Below, in pieces: positions 47,501 through 55,504 of a stretch of 64,000 nucleotides of DNA (position 1 is its first letter; every line of letters starts with the position of its first letter). The stretch covers positions 62,001 to 126,000 of the forward strand of contig CAVPTL010000014.1 of NCBI GenBank assembly GCA_963708725.1, given 5' to 3'. Origin of the DNA: CAVPTL01 sp963708725. GTDB lineage: Bacteria > Actinomycetota > Thermoleophilia > Gaiellales > JAICJC01. The notes under the pieces were generated by a model. That model was not told the DNA's origin, made no database searches, and was given only the letters and a program-made list of their open reading frames with translations. A program made the position numbers and the translations under genes.

Positions 47501-48357
47501 ACGGTTCCTTGCTCGTTGATGACGGCATTCTCTACGATCGCGCCGGGCGGGACCCGGCCCTCGGGCAGGATCACCGATCGGGAGACGTGGGCGCCATCGC
47601 CGATCACTGCTCCCACACCCACCACCGACCCCGAAATCACCGCGCCCGGTGAGACCGAGGCCGAGGGATCGATCAGGCTCTCGGCCTCGATGCACTCGAG
47701 GTTTGCCTCGAGGTACGACGCCGGCGTTCCGATATCGATCCAGCGGCAGTCCTGGGCGAAGCCGAACAGGCCGTGTGCGACCAACTGCGGGAACACCTCC
47801 CGCTCGATCGACACCTCCCGCCCCGCGGCAACACCGCCCAGCACGTCGGGATCGAGCACGTAGGTGCCGGCGTTGATGGTTGCCGCCGGCGCGGCTCCCT
47901 GCGGCTTCTCGACGAAGGCCGTGACCTCTCCGTCGGCCCGCGTGACCACCACGCCGTACCGGCTCGGGTCATCGACGGTGTGGAGGGCCAGCGTCGCGCG
48001 CGCCCCGTGCGCCCGGTGCTCTGCCACCAGCGCGGTCAGGTCGAGGTCGGTCAAGACATCGCCGTTGCACGCGACGAACGGCTCGGTGATACCCGCCGCC
48101 GCGTGGGCAATGGCCCCACCCGTACCGAGCGGCTCGGATTCGACGACGTACTCGAGGCGGTCGCCGAAGTGCGCCTGGATCAGGTCGGGTTGGTACCCAC
48201 AGGCGAGGATCACGCGATCGATCCCATGCTGGGTGAGGTGATCGATCTGGCGCTCGAGAAACGGCCGGTTTCCGATCGGAAGCATCGCCTTGGGCACCGA
48301 GTCCGTCAATGGTCGCAAGCGGGTGCCGAGCCCCCCGACCAACACCACCGCGATCAT
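47494..48357 (-). CDS. Sugar-phosphate nucleotidyltransferase
   Basis: The protein has 287 residues. VVLVGGLGTRLRPLTDSVPKAMLPIGNRPFLERQI is the nucleotide-binding signature, ACNGDVLTDLDLT the metal Asp, and VEKPQGAAPAATINAGTYVLDP the sugar site. The last 50 residues have hexapeptide-repeat character (SASVSPGAVISGSVVGVGAVIGDGAHVSRSVI), a short left-handed beta-helix. Mannose-1-phosphate guanylyltransferase or glucose-1-phosphate thymidylyltransferase activity are both possible. ATG 48355-48357 overlaps the UDP-glucose dehydrogenase stop as ATGA. Confidence 0.87.
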   Translation of the reverse strand: MIAVVLVGGLGTRLRPLTDSVPKAMLPIGNRPFLERQIDHLTQHGIDRVILACGYQPDLIQAHFGDRLEYVVESEPLGTGGAIAHAAAGITEPFVACNGDVLTDLDLTALVAEHRAHGARATLALHTVDDPSRYGVVVTRADGEVTAFVEKPQGAAPAATINAGTYVLDPDVLGGVAAGREVSIEREVFPQLVAHGLFGFAQDCRWIDIGTPASYLEANLECIEAESLIDPSASVSPGAVISGSVVGVGAVIGDGAHVSRSVILPEGRVPPGAIVENAVINEQGTVW

Positions 48358-49718
48358 GCGGGCGCGACCGAGCCGGGCGGATCGATCCGCGTCACATCGT
48401 CGGGATCGCTCGGCCTTCCGACCGACTCATATGCGAATCCGGCAGCCCGGGCGGCGGCGGGATCGAGCAGGTTTCGGCCATCGACGATCAACGGCTGGGC
48501 CATGGCATTTCGCACCTCGGCCGAGGCCAGCCCGCGAAACTCGTCCCACTCGGTCACGATCACCGCCGCGTCGGCACCGGTTACCGCCTCGAGCATCGAG
48601 CCGGCCCGCTCGACCTGACCATGCAGCAGCCGATCGGCGTTCTCCATCGCGACCGGGTCATACACCACCACGGTGGTGCCTTCGGCCCGCAGCCGATCGC
48701 ACAGCACCAGGCTGGCCGCCTCGCGCATATCGTCGGTATTTGCCTTGAACGCGAGCCCGAGCACCGCGACCCGGCGACCGCGTAGCGGCCCCAGGTGCTT
48801 CTCGAGTTTCCCGACGAGTCGGCGCTTCTGAAGCTCGTTGACCTCGATCACGGCGGTCAGCAGCTGGAAGTGGTACCCCGTATTGCCGGCCAGCTGCTTG
48901 AGCGCGCGCACGTCCTTGGGAAAGCACGATCCGCCGTAACCAATGCCGGGGCGCAGGAAATGCGGGCCGATGCGCGCATCCAGGCCCATACCCTCGGTCA
49001 CCACCGACACGTCGGCGCCGACCTCCTCGCACACATTGGCGATCTCGTTCACGAACGAGATCTTGGCGGCCAGGAAGGCGTTGGACGCATATTTGGTCAT
49101 CTCGGCCGAGGCGACGTCGGTGCGGATCACGGGGGCATCGATGCTGGCATAGAGCGCTTCGACCGCCGCGCCGTGGGCGGGATCGTAGGCACCGATCACG
49201 ATCCTGTCGGGATGAGCGAAATCGGTGACGGCACGCCCCTCGCGGAGAAACTCCGGATTCGACACGTACGCGATCTCGCGCCCGGCGGCCTGCAACTCCT
49301 CACGCAACCGGTCGCCGGTGCCAACCGGCACCGTGCTCTTCATCACCAGGATCAGCTCGTCCGATGCATCCGACAGCTCGTCGATCACCGTATGCACCCG
49401 TGACAGGTCGGCGTCACCCGAGTGCATCTGAGGCGTGTCGACGCACACGAACACAATCTGGCAGCGGCGCATCATCGACTCCAGATCGAGCGTGAACTCG
49501 AGCCGGTTGCGGTTTCGCTCCAGCACTGGCTCGACGTCTGGCTCGTAGATCGGGAGCCGGCCCGCCCGGAGACCCTCGATGCGGTCAGCATCGATGTCGC
49601 GACAGATCACGTCGTAGCCCAGGTCGGCGAAACAGACGGCGGTGACAAGGCCCACGTAGCCCACGCCGATCACGCCGATCGGTTTCCCACCAGGCTCGGC
49701 TCTGAGGTCGGTACTCAT
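48354..49718 (-). CDS. UDP-glucose 6-dehydrogenase
   Basis: This 454-residue enzyme has the N-terminal NAD-binding PIGVIGVGYVGLVTAVCFADLGYDV. Other marks are VCVDTPQ, VMKSTVPVGTGD, VSNPEFLREGRAVTDFAHPDRIVIG, the substrate loop ASAEMTKYASNAFLAAKISFVNEIAN, and the catalytic Cys in RPGIGYGGSCFPKDVRAL. The C-terminal domain has AVLGLAFKANTDDMREAASL. It oxidises UDP-glucose to UDP-glucuronate for extracellular or capsular polysaccharide. It is the first gene of the leftward sugar-nucleotide unit. Confidence 0.94.
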   Translation of the reverse strand: MSTDLRAEPGGKPIGVIGVGYVGLVTAVCFADLGYDVICRDIDADRIEGLRAGRLPIYEPDVEPVLERNRNRLEFTLDLESMMRRCQIVFVCVDTPQMHSGDADLSRVHTVIDELSDASDELILVMKSTVPVGTGDRLREELQAAGREIAYVSNPEFLREGRAVTDFAHPDRIVIGAYDPAHGAAVEALYASIDAPVIRTDVASAEMTKYASNAFLAAKISFVNEIANVCEEVGADVSVVTEGMGLDARIGPHFLRPGIGYGGSCFPKDVRALKQLAGNTGYHFQLLTAVIEVNELQKRRLVGKLEKHLGPLRGRRVAVLGLAFKANTDDMREAASLVLCDRLRAEGTTVVVYDPVAMENADRLLHGQVERAGSMLEAVTGADAAVIVTEWDEFRGLASAEVRNAMAQPLIVDGRNLLDPAAARAAGFAYESVGRPSDPDDVTRIDPPGSVAPA

Positions 49719-49740
49719 CGGTGGAGGCTGAGTATATGGA

Positions 49741-50847
49741 TCATCCGCGAGGCCCGAGAGCAGACGCCTCGCGCAGGAACTCGCCGAGTGCGCGCCGATA
49801 GACGCCCAGCGACGCCACCTCCACGTACTCGTCGGGGCCATGATGGCCGGCTCCCACCGGGCCGAACTCGGCGCTGGGCACTCCCCGGTTGAGGAACACA
49901 GCCGCGTCGGATGCACCGTCTCGACCCACCGGATCGGACGGGCGATCGCTGCTTCGCACCGCCCGCAGGAGCGCCGCGACGTGACTGTTCGATGCACTGA
50001 GATCGGCCGCTGCAACCAGGTAGATGCGCTCAACCGCGACCCCCAGACCACGCACCTGTTCCACGATCTCGTCGGGGTCCTGCTCGGGCAGGAATCGGAT
50101 ATCAAGGTCGATGCTGCACCGGTCGGGCACCCGATTGACGGCATCGCCGCCGCTGATGCGGCCGAGGTTGACCGTCGGCCCAGCCGTAAAGAGTGGCGAA
50201 CGATCCTGCGTAAACGGCAGCTGAGCGACGCGCCTGGCGATCTCGACGGCCTTCAGCACAGCGTTCTCACCCAGCCACGGCGTGGAGCCGTGGGCCGAAC
50301 GGCCGTGGACGTCCAGCCGCAGAACCAGCGCTCCCTTGGCCTGGATGCCGACGTTCAGATCGGTGGGCTCACCACAGATCACGAACTCGCCGACGTAGCC
50401 TGCATCCGCGAGCCGGGCGGTGGCCTTCTCGTCGTGCCGGCGCGCCTCCGACTCCTCATCGGGGACGATCAGAAGCTGGACTCGCATGCCGTTCATGCGT
50501 TCGGGAGTCGCAGCCGCGTCGGCCAGCGCGGCCAGCATCGCGGCCAGGGCCCCCTTCATGTCGTAGCTGCCACGGCCGTACAGGCGACCGGCGCGTTCAC
50601 GAGCCGTGAACTGGGCGGGATCGCCGGGCACGACATCGATGTGGCTCGACCAAACGATCGTGCGCTCCCCCTCGCCGACGGTTGCGATCACCGACGGCCG
50701 GCCGTCGAGTTCGACCTCCTGATGCTGGATGCCGTGGGCCTCGAGCCAGCCCCCGATGAACGCGACCCCATCGCGGATACCTTCCGGCCGCGAGGTGTCG
50801 AACCCGATCAACCGCTCGGTCAGCGCGATTTCGTCGATGCTGCTCAC
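49741..50847 (-). CDS. M20 family metallopeptidase (ArgE/DapE-like)
   Basis: The protein has 368 residues. Two-zinc hydrolase motifs are IVWSSHIDVVPGDPAQF (His-x-Asp), LYGRGSYDMKGALAAML (bridging Asp), LLIVPDEESEA (catalytic Glu-Glu), FVICGEPTDLNVG, and the C-terminal His in GAGHHGPDEYVEV. The lid domain lies between (KGALVLRLDVHGRSAHGSTPWLGENA). It deacylates or cleaves N-acyl amino acids or dipeptides; the family does not allow a finer call. GTG 50845-50847 is the start. It is divergent from the FAD oxidoreductase gene by 38 bp. Confidence 0.9.
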   Translation of the reverse strand: MSSIDEIALTERLIGFDTSRPEGIRDGVAFIGGWLEAHGIQHQEVELDGRPSVIATVGEGERTIVWSSHIDVVPGDPAQFTARERAGRLYGRGSYDMKGALAAMLAALADAAATPERMNGMRVQLLIVPDEESEARRHDEKATARLADAGYVGEFVICGEPTDLNVGIQAKGALVLRLDVHGRSAHGSTPWLGENAVLKAVEIARRVAQLPFTQDRSPLFTAGPTVNLGRISGGDAVNRVPDRCSIDLDIRFLPEQDPDEIVEQVRGLGVAVERIYLVAAADLSASNSHVAALLRAVRSSDRPSDPVGRDGASDAAVFLNRGVPSAEFGPVGAGHHGPDEYVEVASLGVYRRALGEFLREASALGPRG

Positions 50848-50885
50848 CGCCCGATTCTGGCAGAGCCGGTAGCGTCTCGTGTCCG

Positions 50886-52085
50886 ATGGGTGAACTGTCC
50901 CTCTGGCAGCGGCGCGGCGAGCGCACCGCCTACCCCACCGCCAAGGCCGATATCAGGGCTGATGTCGTTGTGGTGGGCGCCGGGGTCACCGGCTGCGCGT
51001 GTGCGCGCAGGTTGGCCCGCGCGGGTCTGTCGGTGGCCGTCATCGAGGGCCGTGAGGTGGCGGCCGGCGCGAGCGGCCGAAACGGTGCGTTTGCCTCGAC
51101 CGGCACCGGCCTCGGCTTCGATCGGCTGGTCGAACGGGTGGGACTCGAGACCGCCGTCGCCGTGCAGGAGCTGACCGAGTCGGCGATGGATCAGATGCTG
51201 GCTCTGGCACGGGCGGCCGGCGTCGCCGCCGCGGTTCGCCGCACGGGCAGCGTGTGGCTCGCGGCAGCCGACGAGGTCGAGCTGGTCGAGAGTGCGATCG
51301 GCGCCCTCCACGGAGCGGGCTTCCGCTGCCGGATCGACCGCACGGCGGTGCCCGAGCGGATGCGGCGGTGGTATCCGCTTGCGGCCGTGGTTGATGCCGA
51401 CGGGGAGCTGCTTCCCGCCGAGTGGGTGCGCGCGCTTGCGGCGGCGGCTGCTGGAGCCGGCGCGGTGATCTACGAGCAGACGCCTGTGACCGCGCTCGCA
51501 CCCGACGGGGACGGCTGGGCGGTCGGTCTTGCGGGCGGCCACACTGCCCACTGCAGCGCGGTGGCGATCGCCTGCGATGGTTTGATCCCAGCGCTCGTGC
51601 CCGAACTCGAGCGGATCGTCTACCCGGTTCGGGGCCAGGTGCTGGCGACCGAGCCGCTCGCAGACACGGTGATCACGCGGCCGACGCACTCCGACCATGG
51701 GTACCTCTACTACCGCCCCACACCCGATTCGCGCGTCGCCCTCGGCGGCGGCCGACTCGCCGATGTCGATGCTGAGTACACGACGGTGGAACAGACCTCG
51801 GCGCCGGTGCAGGCCGCGCTCGAGCAGTTCCTGAGCGAGCGGCTGGGGATCGACACTGGCCGGATCACCCATCGGTGGGCCGGGATCATGGGCTTCTCGG
51901 CCGACATGCTGCCGGTCGTCGGAGAGATCCCCGCGAAGCCTGGACTCTGGGTGTGCGGAGGCTACAGCGGTGTCGGCAACGTGCCGGGCTTCGCGCTCGG
52001 TCAGCTGCTGGCCGAGCGCATCGCCGGCGCCCCCGACACGGACGTCACCCGTGCCCTAAGTGTCACAAGATTCCCCCGTGAATAA
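50886..52085 (+). CDS. FAD-dependent oxidoreductase, DAO family
   Basis: The protein has 399 residues. The dinucleotide-binding loop ADVVVVGAGVTGCACARRLARAGLSVAVIEGREVAAGASGRNGAF is the DadA/GlyOx-type N terminus. VVDADGELLPAEWVRALAAAA and the C-terminal GFSADMLPVVGEIPAKPGLWVCGGYSGVGNVPGFALGQLLAERI fit D-amino-acid/sarcosine-type oxidases. It oxidises an amine or amino acid. The gene ends with TAA inside palindromic repeat copy 5, facing atpC. Confidence 0.9.
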   Translation: MGELSLWQRRGERTAYPTAKADIRADVVVVGAGVTGCACARRLARAGLSVAVIEGREVAAGASGRNGAFASTGTGLGFDRLVERVGLETAVAVQELTESAMDQMLALARAAGVAAAVRRTGSVWLAAADEVELVESAIGALHGAGFRCRIDRTAVPERMRRWYPLAAVVDADGELLPAEWVRALAAAAAGAGAVIYEQTPVTALAPDGDGWAVGLAGGHTAHCSAVAIACDGLIPALVPELERIVYPVRGQVLATEPLADTVITRPTHSDHGYLYYRPTPDSRVALGGGRLADVDAEYTTVEQTSAPVQAALEQFLSERLGIDTGRITHRWAGIMGFSADMLPVVGEIPAKPGLWVCGGYSGVGNVPGFALGQLLAERIAGAPDTDVTRALSVTRFPRE

Positions 52086-52109
52086 ATGGTGCCTGGCACC
52101 ATTTATTCA
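52078..52109. repeat. Palindromic repeat copy 5 (A subtype)
   Basis: The arm GTGAATAAATGGTGCC (52078-52093), central T at 52094 and GGCACCATTTATTCA (52095-52109) form a near-perfect inverted repeat lacking only the outermost pair. The TAA stop of the oxidoreductase (52083-52085) is in the left arm. The atpC stop (TAG, 52113-52115 complement) lies just outside the right arm. It is therefore the likely terminator for both the oxidoreductase and the atpD-atpC unit. Confidence 0.9.
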
Positions 52110-52112
52110 GGG

Positions 52113-52517
52113 CTATTCGGTGGTGGCGACGAGGGCTTCGGCGAAGGCCAGCTCGCGGCGGGCGCTGTCGACGTCGTCCTCGGCCGCTGACTCGACCGCG
52201 GCCTGGGCTTCCTCGAGCCGTGTGCGGGCCTCGCCGGCATCGATCTGATCCGACGCGACCGCCTCTCCCACCAGCACCAACGCCCGGTTCTCACGCACCT
52301 GGAGGAAGCCGGCGGAGGTCGCAAACCGCAGGGTCTTCCCACCGGCGTCGATGATCTGCAGCACGCCCGCGTCCAGCAACGATACGAGCGGGGCGTGGTT
52401 TGCCAGGATGCCCAGCTTGCCCGCCGACCCTGGAGCGATCACCTGCTGGGCGTCGTCAGAAAAGGCGGAGCCCTCGGGTGTGATCAGTTCGACCGGATAC
52501 GGTGTGTATTCAGCCAC
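52113..52517 (-). CDS. atpC: ATP synthase F1 epsilon subunit
   Basis: This 134-residue subunit has a beta-sandwich N domain (YPVELITPEGSAFSDDAQQVIAPGSAGKLGILANHAPLVSLLDAGVLQIID) and a C-terminal two-helix domain (QIDAGEARTRLEEAQAAVESAAEDDVDSARRELAFAEALV). It couples the gamma rotor and inhibits ATP hydrolysis. The GTG start overlaps the atpD stop by one base. The gene ends just before repeat copy 5. Confidence 0.95.
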   Translation of the reverse strand: MAEYTPYPVELITPEGSAFSDDAQQVIAPGSAGKLGILANHAPLVSLLDAGVLQIIDAGGKTLRFATSAGFLQVRENRALVLVGEAVASDQIDAGEARTRLEEAQAAVESAAEDDVDSARRELAFAEALVATTE

Positions 52518-53962
52518 TACGCCGTGGTCTTCATTCGCTCGGCGGCTTCCTGGGCCTCTTCGATCGCGCCGACCAGGTAGAACGCCTGCTCGGGCAGATC
52601 GTCGTGCTTGCCCTCGAGAATCTCGGCAAACGACCGGATGGTGTCCTCGAGCCGCACGTACTTGCCCTCCGTGCCGGTGAACTGCTGGGCGACGAAGAAT
52701 GGCTGCGACAGGAATCGCTCGACCTTACGGGCCCGCTGCACCACCACCTTGTCCTCGTCTGACAGCTCGTCCATACCGAGGATCGCGATGATGTCCTGGA
52801 GGTCCTTGTAGCGCTGCAGCACCCGCTGCACCTGGGTGGCAACCCGGTAGTGCTCGTCGGAGACCACTCCCGGCTGGAGAATCCGAGAACTCGAGTCGAG
52901 CGGATCCACCGCCGGGTAGATGCCCTTCTCCGAGATCGAACGCGACAGCACGGTGGTGGCGTCGAGATGCGCGAACGACGCCGCCGGAGCCGGGTCGGTG
53001 AGGTCGTCAGCCGGCACGTAAATGGCCTGCACCGAGGTGATCGAACCCTTGTTGGTCGAGGTGATGCGCTCCTGTAGCTGCCCCATCTCCGTGGCGAGCG
53101 TCGGCTGGTAACCCACCGCGCTCGGCATCCGGCCAAGCAGCGCCGAGACCTCGGAACCGGCCTGAACGAAGCGGAAGATGTTGTCGATGAAGAGCAGCAC
53201 GTCCTGGCCCTGCTCATCGCGGAAGTACTCGGCCATCGTGAGCGCCGACAGGCCCACGCGAAGCCGAGCGCCGGGCGGCTCGTTCATCTGGCCATACACC
53301 AGCGCCGTCTTCTCGATCACGCCCGACTCGGTCATCTCGAGGTAGAGATCGTTTCCCTCGCGGGTGCGCTCGCCCACTCCGGCAAACACCGACAGACCGC
53401 CGTGCTCAGAGGCGATGTTGTTGATCAGCTCCTGGATCAGCACGGTCTTGCCGACGCCCGCGCCGCCGAACAGGCCGACCTTGCCGCCCTTGACGTACGG
53501 CGCCAGGAGATCGATCACCTTGATGCCGGTCTCGAAGATCTCGACCGTCGGCGAGAGATCCTCGAACCGCGGCGGGTCACGGTGGATCTGCCAGCGCTCG
53601 CCGCCTTCGGGCAGCGCGTCGCCGTGATCGACCGGCTCACCGAGCACGTTGAAGATTCGCCCGAGCGTCACTTCGCCGACCGGGACGGTGATTGGCCCCT
53701 GGGTGTCGATCACGTCGAGGCCGCGCGACAGACCGTCGGTCGCGTCCATCGCGATGGCGCGCACCCGGCCGTCACCGACATGCTGCTGCACCTCGGCCAC
53801 AAGGGTCGTGGAGGAGTCGGAGCCGTCGGTCGCGGGGAGCGAGATCTCGAGTGCGTTGTAGATCGAGGGCAGGTGACCGCCCGGGAACACCGCATCAATC
53901 ACGACGCCGCGAATTTCGACGATCGTTCCAACGTGTCCAGAATGGCCGTTTTCACCGGTCAT
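52517..53962 (-). CDS. atpD: ATP synthase F1 beta subunit
   Basis: The protein has 481 residues. Walker A is GLFGGAGVGKTVLIQELINNIA, followed by the catalytic Glu region GVGERTREGNDLYLEM, Walker B DVLLFIDNIFRFVQAGSEVSALLGRMPSAVGYQPTL and the DELSDEED-like block (DELSDEDKVVVQRARKVERFLSQPF). It is the catalytic subunit of F1. Unusually, atpG does not precede it: the preceding leftward gene is an anti-sigma-like protein, and the 114 bp upstream must hold its promoter if it is transcribed separately. Confidence 0.98.
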   Translation of the reverse strand: MTGENGHSGHVGTIVEIRGVVIDAVFPGGHLPSIYNALEISLPATDGSDSSTTLVAEVQQHVGDGRVRAIAMDATDGLSRGLDVIDTQGPITVPVGEVTLGRIFNVLGEPVDHGDALPEGGERWQIHRDPPRFEDLSPTVEIFETGIKVIDLLAPYVKGGKVGLFGGAGVGKTVLIQELINNIASEHGGLSVFAGVGERTREGNDLYLEMTESGVIEKTALVYGQMNEPPGARLRVGLSALTMAEYFRDEQGQDVLLFIDNIFRFVQAGSEVSALLGRMPSAVGYQPTLATEMGQLQERITSTNKGSITSVQAIYVPADDLTDPAPAASFAHLDATTVLSRSISEKGIYPAVDPLDSSSRILQPGVVSDEHYRVATQVQRVLQRYKDLQDIIAILGMDELSDEDKVVVQRARKVERFLSQPFFVAQQFTGTEGKYVRLEDTIRSFAEILEGKHDDLPEQAFYLVGAIEEAQEAAERMKTTA

Positions 53963-54076
53963 GTGACTCCCTTGTAATCCCGTTGCAGGGCGGTAATTGC
54001 CGTAGTGAAGCCGATTCTATCAGCGCAAATCAGCGGGCGTGCCCGGACATCGTGACACCGTGATACGTACCCGGGC

Positions 54077-54562
54077 TCAGCTCCCGCTGGGCGACTCCGG
54101 GATGCCGACGGGCGTGGAACCAACCGCCGGCAGATAGAGCGCAGATGCCTTGTTGCGGTGCTGATGCAGTCGCTGCAGCGGCCGCAGGTTGAAGCTGGCA
54201 AGCGAGGCCTGGGCGCCGATCCGGGGCGGCCGGCTGGGCTGATCCAGCCGCACGTTGCCGACCACCAGCGCCAGCGTGACAACCGCGGCCACGGCGACCC
54301 CCTGAATCGCTATCCGCGCGCGGCGACGGTGGCGGGCCGGCCGCGGGACAGCGGTCACCACGGGCAGCCGCACCGGCTCCTGTGGGCGGGCGGAGCGCAG
54401 GTGGGCGGTCATGAGCGCCACCCGATCGCTGAAGCCGCGGCAGTGATGACAGGTGTTCATGTGTCGCTCGGCCGCGGCCAGCTCGATCTCTGACGCTCGA
54501 CCGTCCAGATGGGCGGAGACAACTCCGCGAGTGGCAACGCATGCAGGTGAGCGAGAATTCAT
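54077..54562 (-). CDS. Anti-sigma-factor-like zinc-finger membrane protein
   Basis: The protein has 161 residues. The N-terminal ZAS-like zinc motif is ELAAAERHMNTCHHCRGFSDRV (HxxxCxxC), followed by one membrane segment (IAIQGVAVAAVVTLALVVGNV) and a short extracytoplasmic tail. Such proteins sequester an ECF sigma factor and release it on a signal. No sigma gene is adjacent, so the partner is elsewhere. It lies between the parvulin-type lipoprotein gene (upstream, 22 bp) and atpD, all leftward. Confidence 0.78.
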   Translation of the reverse strand: MNSRSPACVATRGVVSAHLDGRASEIELAAAERHMNTCHHCRGFSDRVALMTAHLRSARPQEPVRLPVVTAVPRPARHRRRARIAIQGVAVAAVVTLALVVGNVRLDQPSRPPRIGAQASLASFNLRPLQRLHQHRNKASALYLPAVGSTPVGIPESPSGS

Positions 54563-54584
54563 CAGAAATCCGGTGTGGCTGTAA

Positions 54585-55499
54585 CTAGTTGTACCGTAGG
54601 TCGGCCGATTGCCGCGCAGTCTGAAGCCATCGTGAAAATCCAGCGGCCTGCCGTTCCTTTGTCATGGTCTTGAGGATTGGCTCGCGCACCTCGTGGAACG
54701 GGGCGGTACGCGCCTTTCTCCGCCCAGTGATCTTCACCACCAGGTAAGACGACTGAATCCGCACCAAGGTTGGTACGACCTGACCCACAGGTGTCGATTC
54801 AAGCTGCGTCCTGGCCGGGTTTGGCAAAAGGCCCGGCGCCTTCCAGCCCTGGTCGGGACCGGCCGTCTGGACCTCCGGGTCGATCGAGATCTGGCGGGCG
54901 AGCACATCGAAGTTCGCGCCGTTTCGGAGCTGACGGATCGCAAACCGGCCCTGGATCGGGTTTCGTACCTGGATGGTCGAGACGCGCACGATCTCGGGCG
55001 TGTGGAACTTGGCGATATCGCGGCGGTATCGAGCGCGGAGAGCCGCCTCGGGGATCGTCTTGGGTGCAAACGTCTGTGCCAGTGCGTTTGAGAGCAGCCC
55101 CTGCTCCAGGCGGTCTCGCAGATGCGAGAGCGGGATCCCGTAGGCCGCCAGCGCCGCCTTTGCGGAATCTCCACCGGCCGCCTGGTAGGCGCGCTCGACC
55201 GCTGCCTCCGGCACCGTCACGCCCCGGCGCTCTGCCTCCTGCTGGATCAGGACACCGTCGATGGCCTCGCGCACGATCAGCCGGTGCTGGGGCTTGCCGC
55301 CGCGAAACCGAACGTCCGCGGCCAGCAGCTCGAGCTGCGATCTCGTGACCGGCGTTCCGTTGACAACCAACGCCACCGGGTCGGTCGCCGTCGATGTCGC
55401 TGACGAGCCCGTTGAGGTGCTCGAACTGGACGACGAGTCATTGCATGCCGTCGCCATCGTGGCCACGAGCACCAGCACCACGGCGAGGGCGCGTCGCAT
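54585..55499 (-). CDS. SurA/PrsA-like peptidyl-prolyl isomerase lipoprotein
   Basis: The protein has 304 residues. The lipobox is VATMATACND, followed by a Ser/Thr-rich linker. A SurA-N-like helical chaperone region (VNGTPVTRSQLELLAADVRFRG...AIDGVLIQQEAERRGVTVPEAAVERAY) precedes a parvulin-like domain (EIVRVSTIQVRNPIQGRFAIRQLRNGANFDVLARQISIDPEVQTAGPDQGW). It assists folding of exported proteins outside the membrane. It follows oppF with five bases between and precedes the anti-sigma gene. Confidence 0.87.
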   Translation of the reverse strand: MRRALAVVLVLVATMATACNDSSSSSSTSTGSSATSTATDPVALVVNGTPVTRSQLELLAADVRFRGGKPQHRLIVREAIDGVLIQQEAERRGVTVPEAAVERAYQAAGGDSAKAALAAYGIPLSHLRDRLEQGLLSNALAQTFAPKTIPEAALRARYRRDIAKFHTPEIVRVSTIQVRNPIQGRFAIRQLRNGANFDVLARQISIDPEVQTAGPDQGWKAPGLLPNPARTQLESTPVGQVVPTLVRIQSSYLVVKITGRRKARTAPFHEVREPILKTMTKERQAAGFSRWLQTARQSADLRYN

Positions 55500-55504
55500 G
55501 CTGA

